DNA of 64,000 nucleotides from Cladochytrium replicatum (taxonomy: Eukaryota > Chytridiomycota > Chytridiomycetes > Cladochytriales > Cladochytriaceae): positions 372,001-436,000 of the forward strand of contig JAHLKD010000004.1 in assembly GCA_025526935.1 (NCBI GenBank). Reading direction: 5' to 3'. The translations under genes were made by a program, and so were the position numbers. The notes under the pieces are model-generated. The model was not told the DNA's origin and did no database searches. It worked only from the letters and a program-made list of their open reading frames with translations. Shown here piece by piece: positions 48,003 through 57,287 of the stretch. Numbering within the stretch: the stretch's first letter is position 1; the number at the start of each line of letters is the position of its first letter.

Positions 48003-49007
48003 TCATAGAGCGAAAAGAAATGGAAGAACGATTATTGTCTTTTGCCACAAAAGAACTAAAGCCCAACCATAGAATAAAATGCATATTGGCTCTCTCCCCC
48101 TCAAATCGACATCGTTGACCAACTCGTGATATTTAGCGCATAGAGACTCCTCATTTGAAGAGGATGTCATAGAACGAATATCTGCAAGAGATCGGAGACC
48201 GAGGGAATCGCGGTGTTTGGTAAACTGAATAAGGCCGAGAGTTTTGGTGAGTAAGTCAGCCATGTTCTCTGAAGAGGAGATTTTGGTGACACATAGATCA
48301 GTACCGTCGTGATGGGCAGTGGCAAAGACTTTTGAATCTACATGTTTGTTGAGGTCAGTGCGGATGTAACCTGATTTAATTTGGGAAACACAAGCAGCGT
48401 TCTCTTCAGAGATAGTAGTCGGTCCATTGAGTATCGTAAGAGGTAATTGTAAGTCTGTAAGTATAGCTGTGAGAAGTTCTCTGATCCAGATAATTTCCTT
48501 AGCTGAGTCCCAGAGAGCAAGAATTTCTGAGTGCATAGTAGAGGTAGTAGGCATATCCTGTTTTGTTGATCGCCAGGAGATAGCTGCGCCACAGCAGGTT
48601 AGTGCGTATCCGGTTTGGCCTTTAGTCTGTTTTAGATATTTTAGAGTCATTTTACCTCCTTCCCAGTGTCTCATAGTAGGGGCTTGGCTGTGGTGAGCTA
48701 GAAGGTGTACTGCAAATGCGATTTCAGGTCTACTTTTGTTAGCAAAGTAAATTAAAGATCCAATTAAGCTCATGTAAGGATAACCGGGTGAAAGAATGTC
48801 TTCTCCTTCGCGGAGAGGACCATATTTGTCGTTCCAGGGTTCAATTTGTCTGCCGTCAAGTGGGATGAGTGTAGTATCATTGCAGTCAGACATACTAAAT
48901 CTGTCAAGAATTTTCTTAGTGTAAGCCTGTTGGTGGACAAAGAGACCATTGGGAGTACGAAGGAATTTGAATCCAATGCATGATTGAGCTAATCCAAGGT
49001 CTTTCAT
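48003..49007 (-). pseudogene. Copia-B RT C-terminal half and RNase H
   Basis: The frame opens in the RT connection (EMKDLGLAQSCIGFKFLRTP) and continues with LIGSLIYFANKSRPEIAFAV. RNase H follows: SWRSTKQDMPTTSTMHSEIL, EENAACVSQIKSGYI, and MADLLTKTLGLIQFTKHRD. The RT fingers and palm, including the YVDD box, are absent because the upstream sequence is integrase (see the deletion junction near 49050). An unusual extension of about 60 residues follows RNase H. Confidence 0.9.
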
Positions 49008-49036
49008 TTCAAATTCAGATTTGAGAAGTGTTTTGG

Positions 49037-49990
49037 TTAGTCGAATAGCTTCAGGCTCGATAGTAATCCCTCTTGCTTGGCAGAAGTTTTCAAATGCAGC
49101 ACTGTTCTGGATATTGTCGAATCGTATCGCTGTGATTGGGTTGTCTGGATGTTGTGGGAATGAATCTGTTGAACTGCAATGGCAAGGAACTGGTCAGTGG
49201 ATTCAGATGGTGTAATTTTCATCAAACGTGATTTGGTCTTGATTGTCAGCTCAAATCCAGTATATCGGCCAACGGCTGGTGGGTAGATTGGTCCGGCATA
49301 GTCAGAGTGTAACATTTTGCCAAATCGTCGGTTGGTTGACTTGTCTTTACTGTCGAAGGGGGCCGTCTTGAATTTTCCTTGTGCACATGATTGACAGATT
49401 TCTTCATCAAAGTCTGAAATGGAGGATGGGATGTCAGATTGACGTAAAGGAATGAGATGAGGGTGGTGTCTGATCAAGAGTTTCATGGAATCCGAGCTCT
49501 GATGCCCAAGTCGAGCATGATATCGTTTGTAGGCGGAGGAACGGTCTTTGATTGTGGTTGGTGGTGTAATTTTGCGGCCAGAGAGATCTGTCATCGCAGT
49601 CATATTGGCTGAAAGTTGAGCTGGGCGAATTCGTGCGAATGGGAGGCTGAGGTCAGGGTGACGGTCAAGTACTTCAACTGCAGTTCAGTGGTGGCATCTG
49701 TAATGTAAGTTAGTCGGGATAATGCAGCAAAACTTTCCAAGTTGTTGTGGTGGAGGACATCGACAGGTATGACATTCTCTGTGGCTTCTGGAGCGAGAAC
49801 AGCAAGGGTAATGTTAAGTACAGTTCCATTTTCCAACATAACTCGGGCGCTACCAACTCCAATACCAAATACTTCACGTTTCCTTTTGGTTGTTGTAACC
49901 CATTGGAGATCTGGACAATTTTCCAGAGTCAGGAAGAATTCATGGTGTCGTAGTACAGTGTCTCGAGCACAGTTGTCAATAAGGCAGGGG
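49037..49990 (-). pseudogene. Copia-B protease-like region and integrase N-half
   Basis: Near 49990-49930 the expected DSGA protease site reads LIDNCARDTVLRHHEFF, with Asn-Cys in place of Ser/Thr-Gly. Integrase follows from about 49603: YKRYHARLGHQSSDSMKLL, a CQSCAQGKFK zinc site, and LHSDYAGPIYPPAVGRYTGF with the first catalytic Asp. A change of frame near 49150 leads to ITAIRFDNIQNSAAFENFC (second Asp region) and QARGITIE. That runs straight into RT connection sequence, so the third catalytic residue and the C-terminal domain are gone. Confidence 0.82.
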
Positions 49991-50023
49991 ACTGTTAGGG
50001 TGAATCTTCATGGTTGTCTTTTC

Positions 50024-51335
50024 CTACAGTAATGTTAGCAAAGTTGAGCATATACATCCCTGCAGCCGGTGGTTCCTCATCATAGTCGTCGTGGTCATAG
50101 TTGTCATCTTAGTAATTTCATAGTCCTGGTCATTACATTCTTCCTCTTCGTAGTACTCGTTGTCGACAACTTCTTCAGTCTGCTGGGACATTTGATCTGA
50201 TGGGTAGGGAATATCGGAATCAGTATGAGAAAACATAAAGTATTGTTGTGAAGGTATGGGTTTGTGATTGCGAGTTACTGCGCGACGGCGAGGGCCATAA
50301 GAGTCTTGTTTGTTCTGGTAGTTAGGTTGTGGGTTCTGGGCCCTGAAGGCTTGGGCTTCCGCATTGGAGGTCGTGCACAGCCTAGAGACATGTCCATACT
50401 GGCCACAACAATGGCAGATCAGTGGTGCAGGTTTCATATTCTTACCACTGGTGGAACCATTTCCACGTCCACGAGGAGGGCCATATCCAAAATTGCGAGA
50501 GGGATCTCCACCACGGCGCATGCCGCGTCTGCGTCCACGAGTGCGTCCACGGCCACGTCCACGGTAGATGAACATGTTCACTGGTGTTGTTGTTGTTGAA
50601 GGAAGTGCAGGGCCAGTTGGGACAGGTAAAGTCGGAGTCGATGTTGCCAGAGCCTGGGGGACAGGGATTCCATCATAGCCAATGTTGAGCGAAGGTCCAC
50701 CAAGTTCGGCTTGTCTTTGTATTTCCAGTCCATGAGTCCTGTCGTCAAGGATCTGGGTGTAAAGATCATGATATTTAGTAAAGTCTTTGGCTCTCAATTG
50801 GTTGCTTATCGCGATGTCTTGTTCTTTGAAGGTTTCCAAGGTTTTTGTTATCATCTTCTCATCTGTGACTTCGGCAGCTTGTCCGATGCGCTTCATTTCG
50901 CCAGAAATTTTCAAGATCGCAGAGTTGTAGGCGATGATGTCGACATAATCGGAGAGTCGAAGTTTCTGCCATTTTCGACGTACTTCAGTTGCAGCAGCAT
51001 TCGCAAGTTGGGTGTAAGTTGTCTTGAGGTCTTCCAGAATTTTGCCCGGGTGGTACCATTCGGCATACTGAGCTCCATAGTGTAGTCGGCAAGGATTCCT
51101 GGATGAATAGCAGAAGTCGAGTTGCATTGGTGAACAAAATGTCTTCATCGGGGGTGAAGTTGATTTTTGCTGAGTCCAAGGTGCCATCATCATTGATGCC
51201 AGGGATGACTTTGTTTTTGTCCAAAAATGAGCGGAGACTCTGGGCGATGGCGATTTTCTGGATGTTGGCGTGCCAGGCAATCCAGTTGGATCCATCAGTC
51301 TGCATGATAATCTTCTTGCCCATCAAGTTGGACAT
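50024..51335 (-). pseudogene. Copia-B gag, one frameshift
   Basis: ATG 51335 begins GKKIIMQTDGSNWIAWHANI, a copia Gag start, up to LLLFIQESLPTTLW. Near 51085 the frame shifts and Gag continues as YAEWYHPGKILEDLKTTYTQ. An Arg/Gly-rich tract (YRGRGRGRTRGRRRGMRRGG) and a CX2CX4HX4C knuckle (CHCCGQYGHVSRLC) follow near 50430. The end is acidic and poly-Asp/Thr-like. Confidence 0.88.
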
Positions 51336-51473
51336 GGTGAATGGCGGTGGTGATGATCTGGGGTGGTAGTTTTGTTGTGCTGGTGGGCTGTTTTGCCTGT
51401 TTCCGTTTCGAGTAGAGCGGGTGCAACGTTTTCCGGCCAGTTTGGAGCTTGATCGCCGATGATTTGGAGCACT

Positions 51474-51485
51474 GTGCTGATAACG
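51474..51485 (-). promoter_or_regulatory. Copia-B primer-binding site, anticodon arm of tRNA-Ile
   Basis: On the minus strand CGTTATCAGCAC abuts the 5' LTR. Its complement GUGCUGAUAACG is the anticodon stem-loop of a eukaryotic tRNA-Ile (stem GGUG/CGCC, loop CUNAUAA). The base opposite wobble position 34 is C, as expected if the tRNA carries inosine or G there. The 3' end of the primer would fall at about nucleotide 40, the same place as in Drosophila copia. Confidence 0.65.
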
Positions 51486-51580
51486 TGTGAGTCTACTAGC
51501 TCTTGTGTAGAGAGGAGCGTGGTCACATGTTTATTGATTTACGGCAGGACGGCACATTTGTGTAGAGTGCACGTTTGACA
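51486..51580 (-). repeat. 5' LTR of copia-B
   Basis: 95 bp, differing from the other copy at two positions; followed on the plus strand by the CTTTT duplicate. Confidence 0.96.
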
Positions 51581-51695
51581 CTTTTTCAAAACCAAACAGA
51601 ACAATAATTGATTGAAACGCATTGAACCATAGGGTTCCAAAAGTCTCAGAAGTCGGTTCTTCCTTGCTTTATTTGACTACTCATCGATAAACAAC

Positions 51696-53360
51696 ATGCA
51701 ACAACGATTTGATACTTCAAATTTTGTAACCTTTAGTGAGCACAAATTGGTGCATTGGTTTCGAAAGACGAGGACTAGAAGCTCAAAGCTGATCGAAAGG
51801 CAGGCGCTCACTGGACGGTACCAGATGATATTGGAGGAGAGAATGCTGGATCGTTGCAATCATCAAACTGTAAACTGGTGTCTTTGGCGGAAAGGGGAAA
51901 GGGGAAAGAATGCATATGTTCGGGTGTGCACCTTCTTTCCCGAAAGTAATCAGCCATACTTCTCCAGTCTTCTACATACAAATTTGGATGTTGAACAAAG
52001 TCTGGTTAGTAGTGATAAGTATGAAATACAAGAGGGTCAGGTATGAATGTTATTTTTGTGCAATACAATTCGACCTTTTTTTTTTGTTTTTGCGAGAGAC
52101 TCAATGTGCAAAATCGACTTATGCTTCAACTATTCGATGGTGTCAATTATACTGGCATTAAAACGGAGCGCCTTGAGATGGTTCGATTGATGTAATGTCG
52201 CAAGTACATTCGTTTAGATATTCATTTCCGCAGGGGATTAAGGTTCTCGATGTTGGGTATGCTGGGTAACTGAGAGTGCAGTTCACTTCTTGAACCAACG
52301 AACAGATTTGGCTCTGGGAGTAGTCTCGCTGAAATGAATCGAGATTTTCCGCGCGGATATTATTATGGAGTTATAAGAGTTTTCAAAGTTATCTTTCCTG
52401 ACCAGGATTTATTTGCAAACATTTCGGTATGTGCTTTTGGCGGAAGTGGGAAGATCACTTTGGTGCCCCTCAGAGTTCTGAAACCACACAGAAAATGAAG
52501 CACTTATGTTCACCTCAACGCCGCCTGGTTTGAGAACGGTTAGCTCCACCGCCAGCTCAACCTTTCAGGTATTGCATTGGGTAGACCCTGCTGATGGGCC
52601 ATTGAACGTTAATTGAGTAAGTGAAGCATTCAAATACAAATCTCACCATAGTCAAATGTGTGGTCCTCAACTGGTGATCAGCAAAGATATTATGTGAGCC
52701 TCTTATTGAAGATGGATGACAGCGACGTGGATAACATGGAGACGCTGGAAGAAATAGTTGAGGAGATTGAAGAGCAAATTGGGAATGTTTGTGACCTTGC
52801 AAAGGCTGTGGAAAGTCAGCGCTATTTGAACGGTCGCTCTTCAAAAGTGCCGAAGAAACTGTTCTTCAGTATGATGAATCGTGAATTAAGCAGATCGCTC
52901 GAAAATGTCTTTCCAATCACTGAGTTGGTCAATCTACTAAAGAATCACCCAGTTTTCAAAAACAAATCTTTGAATCAGTAAGCTCCGGTGTGGCAGCAGC
53001 CTGTTATCACACTGGAGCGGTAACAACAGGTGGAAATGGTGCTTCAGTTAAGGCAATTGGTGGGGTGGTTTTGTGCTATTTGGGCTTGCAACTGCACCGC
53101 CGTTTCCAGAAATTTTAAAGCACCTCGTGAAGCGCTTTAAGCTTTTGATAGCGATGGCAGTTGCTGCTTCAACGCTCTTTAAATTTAATTTTAAACGCTG
53201 GAAAGTCCAAGAATACGAGAAGCTAAACTATGAAGAAAGGACTGTTCTCCATTTCCGAGCCTCAAAACATGTAATAAAAATTCAGGTCCATGGAGAAAGT
53301 GAAAGAAATCGATACCATGTAAACCCGGCAACAGTTCGAGGTACCCAGAATACAAATAAA
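51696..53360 (+). other. Probable multi-exon hypothetical gene
   Basis: The frame from ATG 51696 (116 residues; SEHKLVHWFRKTRTRSSKLI, FFPESNQPYFSSLLHTNLD) ends at a good donor near 52038. Further protein-like segments follow: LNVQNRLMLQLFDGVNYTGI near 52100, RGYYYGVIRVFKVIFPDQDL near 52355, an acidic helix (DSDVDNMETLEEIVEEIEEQ) near 52715, and LVKRFKLLIAMAVAASTLF near 53120. Splice joins were not all resolved. It is tail-to-tail with Barentsz. Family unknown. Confidence 0.45.
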
Positions 53361-53365
53361 ATCGT

Positions 53366-56168
53366 TCAGGAAAGCATCATCTGTGCGAGGGCCAACCGTG
53401 GCGGTTTGGCGTTCGCAAAATCAATCACTACCTCGACATCATCATCCGATTCCTCTTCCTCTTCATCATCCTCGTCTTCAACCTCTTCCTTATCGTCCTT
53501 CTTCTCCGCCAACTCCCATTCATGTCCTCCAATCTTATCCAAATCTGGTACTCCATCTGTTACCCACAAGTCATCGTCCAGGAGTGCCGGTTCTGCATCA
53601 GGATTGCGGTACTGTCCGTAATGCGTATATCCAGACCGATACGTTGCTGTGCTCGAATAATGCTGCTCGTATCCACCAAACGGTGGGTTTCCCCGTGTTG
53701 GCGCCGCCTTCGCCATTCCGCCTGTTGGTGTGCTATCATCATCATAATGAATCCCAACATCCCCGCTACTATATGCTATATCCAGCGTCGACGGATCTCG
53801 GATCTGTACCGCTGAACCGCCACGCTTGCTCAGCACCTGTGCCCCACTTCCACTTCCCTGTGAATGGATGCTCGTTGGCGATGCGCCGGTCGGAGATCCC
53901 TTCGTCGAAACAGGGCTCAGTCTCGCCTTATTATATGATGAAAGCGACGACACTGGCCCAGGTGTTCCGTTTGCTCCAGCCGGTGTGGACGTGAGCGTTC
54001 CACCAGAAACACCAGTACTGGTTGCGCTGATAACGATTCCAGCCGGAGCGTCACCGCTTCCCTGTGCAGCAAGAGCCAAGCTTGTGGGAGAGTAAAAACC
54101 ATGCTGCGTTTGGCCGGATGCGGTAAATGCAGCTTGGACTCCGGAGGTGGGAGAAATGTACATTCCTGGTGCAGTGGCAGGTTGCGCGAAGTAGGGGAAT
54201 GCTGGTATGCCTTGCGATGTACCATCAGCTCCAATTGGTGGTACCATCGCTTGCTGCATGTAGATTGCCGGATATGGTGCGTAGGGGATGAGGTATTGAT
54301 CTGCAGGTACCATTAGCCCGTTTTCAGTGAGGAAAAACATTTGGCCAGTGCTGGTGAACATGGGCTGACCAGCGGCAGGACCTGTGAGAGTAACTCGTTG
54401 CTGGGAGGTATAGGCGGGGGGGACGGTTTGGGATTGAGGCTGTGTTGCGTGCGCAGAGAAGGCTGGCTGTTCGTGCTGATTGGGTCGATTTGGCTGACGA
54501 TAACCGTTGAAGCCGTCCAGATCACCGTAAGAAGAAGATTCAAGTGGAACACTGGATGGACGAAATTCTGGTGCGTTGATGGCATTCTTCAATACGTTGT
54601 CCGATGAAGCTTCACGATGGGCGTATGTATTTTCGTCCCGAGACGAAATGGAAGGCTTTCGCTTCGAAGTATCTTCCGCATTTGTCTCGTTGTAAACAGA
54701 TGGATTGGCCTCCTCTCCGTGGGAATTTGATTTTACTCCAAGATAGCGCTTTGATGCACGTTGAGCAGCTGCTTCACGCTCCTCGGAACGGTTTCGAAAT
54801 TGGCTTGAACTACCTTTCTCTGAGTACGACTGAGAGCTCCCCTGCTCGTTTGCTGTGCGATAGTCTTCTTTGGAGTAATGTCTCGTTGATGAAAAGCTCT
54901 TACGTGGCATTCCTCTGCCCAGTAAGTTTGGAGACGGGGAGAAGCCGCGATCAGTCACAAAGCCAGCACTAGGGTTTCGAGAGCCCATCCATGGAGAACT
55001 TGAGCTTTCTCCTCGAAACTCGCTATCGTCGCGGTAATCTTCTGCGCCAGAGTCCATGCTCTTCAATGAGCCAGACCTCTCACGTCCAAACGAACTCGGT
55101 GGTGCACGACTAGACAAAGGTATCAGATTCCCAGATCTCTGCTTAGTTCCGTTCAAGAACGTGCGTTTCGGAGAAGTTTCGGGTGACTCGGATGTCTGGG
55201 AAGTGGTCACGGGAAGTTTAAGGTTTGGGGCAGACTTCTTCTTTTCAATCATCGCCTGTTGATCAGAGGCACGGAAAGCTCCCTTTGTAGTCCCCTTAAC
55301 AAAATTTTACGGATTTAAGAATAAATTGTCTAGTAAACATTGCAATCTTACCTCTCTCAGGTCCCTTGGTCCCCAACTCCGTCGACGGTCCATGGGCTTA
55401 TCATGCTTTTCAAGTTCCTCGAATTTGTCATGAACCCATTTGTCACCGCCATCGCTGTCATTTTCCCATGGATCACGCCGCCGGAAATCACTCACACTAC
55501 TTCCGTAAAGACTGATTCTCTTTGTTGGAGCACCTCGACCTCTACCAGAACTTAGGGAGCCTCTTCCTCTGATAAAATTCACGAATTAGATGTAAGACAG
55601 CCTAAACGTCAATTCATACCGTCCAAATCCGAAGTCGGTGTCCCTCCCTCGTCCGGCACCTCGCCCTGCTGGACCTCCACCACCAAATCGATCATCGTGT
55701 AACCAAAAATGACCCATATTCGGAGTGAATGCAGGATCCCTCTCGCAGCTTTCGCTTGTACTCATCAAACTCCTTCTTCCGCCGCTCCCCTCGCTCCCTA
55801 AAATCTCCAAGTGTCTGCTCAGTGGATTCCGTAATACTGAGCTTATTATCTGTATCATCTTGAGTGATTTCACCCCAATCGTCGTCACCCAACTCTATCC
55901 CTCCTTGTTTCAGCACATCATCGTCGGAGCGTCCGTGGGCAACCGGCGCACCTCCGTGCTTCCGATGATTCATCCTATTGTTTTCGTTTTCGTCTAAAAT
56001 CTCTTCTTCTTCTTCTTCTCCGTCCGATTCGTTTTCTTCGCCTGATGTTTCATATGAACTTGAAGTTCCGTCGTCGTTATCTTCGGCTACCGAAATTGAA
56101 TTTCCGTCTTCGTCTTCGGAAAGGTCTTCGAGGCGCTTATTGCGTCTTCTGTCTCTCAGGCGGCTCAT
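53366..56168 (-). CDS. CASC3: Barentsz/CASC3 (MLN51) homologue, exon junction complex
   Basis: A core subunit of the exon junction complex that binds eIF4AIII and RNA after splicing. Met 56168 begins a basic, then strongly acidic N-terminus (SEDEDGNSISVAEDNDDG). The Btz/SELOR signature is split over small exons: EDPAFTPNMGHFWLHDDRFG near 55730, then RDPWENDSDGGDKWVHDKFE with ELEKHDKPMDRRRSWGPRD near 55480-55375. An Arg/Gly-rich linker (GRGAGRGRDTDFGFGR) lies between. The long C-terminal exon (about 630 residues) is disordered, rich in Ser, Gln, Pro and Tyr, and ends in an acidic tract (DEDDEEEEESDDDVEVVIDF). It shares a 199-bp upstream region with mS37. Confidence 0.88.
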
Positions 56169-56351
56169 TACAGTATAATGGCAAAATGCGGACACAGAAA
56201 AGTGGAAAATAATGTGCGCAGTTTTGCAGAGGATGCTTAACAATGTGTGCAGATGCTCGAGTGCGAGATCGTGTGCTTACGCGTGCCCTGATCTGCACGC
56301 ACGCCCGTTCGACACCACCGTTTTAGTTAGTGCGGTTTGGCGAAAACTGCG

Positions 56352-56359
56352 TCACGTGA
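56352..56359 (+). promoter_or_regulatory. TCACGTGA box upstream of mS37
   Basis: Perfect 8-bp palindrome ending 8 bp before the mS37 ATG; it also lies within the 199 bp shared with Barentsz. Confidence 0.6.
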
Positions 56360-56367
56360 GCAAGAAA

Positions 56368-56734
56368 ATGAGGGCCATCGACAAGATTTCTAAACCGCTG
56401 AAACTGCGGCCAGCAAAGACGAAGCAGCCGACGGTGTGCGCTGCTGAGCTAAACTTGCTATTCAGCTGCTGGAGGGCGGTGGACGTCGACGCTGCCGAAT
56501 GCGCCGAATCAGCTCGCTCGTTGTTGCGCTGCATGACTGCGAAACAGGCAGAGGTGTTTACAAGCTGGGTTTTGCAAGCTAGATTTTATTCAAAAATCAT
56601 CTTTCTATTCCAATAAGGTCAATGCGCTAAGAGATCAGCAGAAACGTGCAGGTGCAACGAAAACACGATCGACAACGTCTGCAGACGAAATCAACCAATG
56701 GCTCGCAGCAGTCAGGGCGGGAAAACGATTGTAA
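56368..56734 (+). CDS. MRP10: Mitochondrial small-subunit ribosomal protein mS37 (Mrp10/CHCHD1)
   Basis: A twin CX9C protein of the mitoribosome, imported and oxidised through Mia40. Two exons (56368-56553 and 56618-56734) give exactly 100 residues. The N-terminal RAIDKISKPLKLRPAKTKQP is basic. The first CX9C is CAAELNLLFSC and the second CAESARSLLRC, separated by about ten residues, with the normal helix-turn-helix fold. The basic C-terminus ends in WLAAVRAGKRL. No cleavable presequence is expected or seen. An in-frame upstream open stretch exists, but the ATG at 56368 right before the conserved region is the better start. Confidence 0.93.
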
Positions 56735-56871
56735 CGGATTCTCGATTGCGTTTTTTCACAAGCGTATTTGATTTGCTGAATGCAAACTTGCCATTGCTTT
56801 GCATGTTCCCATATTTAAAAGAGTTTGTTTCGCATCCGATTGTGGAATTGTCGAAGAGCATGCGGCACGGG

Positions 56872-57236
56872 CTATGCGTATTCATCTTCATCGATCATTT
56901 CCGCCTCCATTCGAACCAAATGCTTTCCAGGAATCATAATCAGACCAACATATCGGGTATCATCCCCTGTTCGTAAAGCGTCAGCAGAGTAAAACGCGAG
57001 ACGAATCTCGATAAGATATAAACACCTTTTCGCTCTTCCGTATTTGTCATGAGAACGTTTTTAGATGGATCGACTCCAGCAAAACTGCCAGTGAATGAAC
57101 GACCATCTGACACGCTTACTCGAATGCGCTGGTTAAGAAATGTCTCAAGTTTTTCCAGGTGCGGCCGTCGAGTACTCGATGAGCTCGATTTCCCCTCGCT
57201 GTCGTTCCTGGTTTGGTGTCCCGCCATTTGGTTCAT
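56872..57236 (-). CDS. NAA38: Sm-like auxiliary subunit of N-terminal acetyltransferase (NAA38/LSMD1)
   Basis: An Sm-fold protein of the NatC complex. Two exons (57236-57026, 56966-56872) joined by a 59-nt intron give 101 residues. Sm1 is LETFLNQRIRVSVSDGRSFT with GSFAGVDPSKNVLMTNTEE; Sm2 is RYVGLIMIPGKHLVRMEAE. The GRxxxGxFxxxDxxxNVxL pattern and the VGLxMxPGxHxVxxE Sm2 are closer to NAA38 than to LSm8 or canonical LSm proteins. The acidic tail IDEDEYA ends at 56872. Start codons of this gene and the PPR gene are 51 bp apart. LSm8 is the alternative assignment. Confidence 0.85.
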
Positions 57237-57287
57237 TTCGTTGCTTTTTTCAGTTCCTCGCGTTTTTGTTTCCGCAGCGCTTGCGAA
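57237..57287. promoter_or_regulatory. 51-bp gap between divergent start codons
   Basis: NAA38 and the PPR gene are transcribed away from each other, with only 51 bp between ATGs. Confidence 0.55.

Larger units (their letters stand above)
47817..51585 (-). mobile_element. Ty1/copia retrotransposon with 95-bp LTRs, internally deleted (copia-B)
   Basis: Identical-length LTRs at 47822-47916 and 51486-51580 are flanked by an exact 5-bp duplication CTTTT at 47817-47821 and 51581-51585. The element reads on the minus strand: 5' LTR at right, PBS, gag with zinc knuckle, protease-like region, integrase, RT C-part, RNase H, polypurine tract, 3' LTR. The LTRs differ at 2 of 95 positions. A large deletion fuses integrase to the C-terminal half of RT, and several frameshifts break the rest. 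Confidence 0.97.

Noticed and set aside
50264-50599. Plus-strand frame opposite copia-B gag
   Set aside because: It mirrors the RGR-rich gag coding sequence and has no independent support.
53383-54316. Plus-strand frames opposite the Barentsz C-terminal exon
   Set aside because: Shadows of the real minus-strand exon; composition follows from its Ser/Gln/Pro codons.
56940-57236. LSm8 identity for the Sm-like gene
   Set aside because: The Sm2 motif VGLIMIPGKHLVRME and the GSFAGVDPSKNV block fit NAA38 better; left as the alternative.
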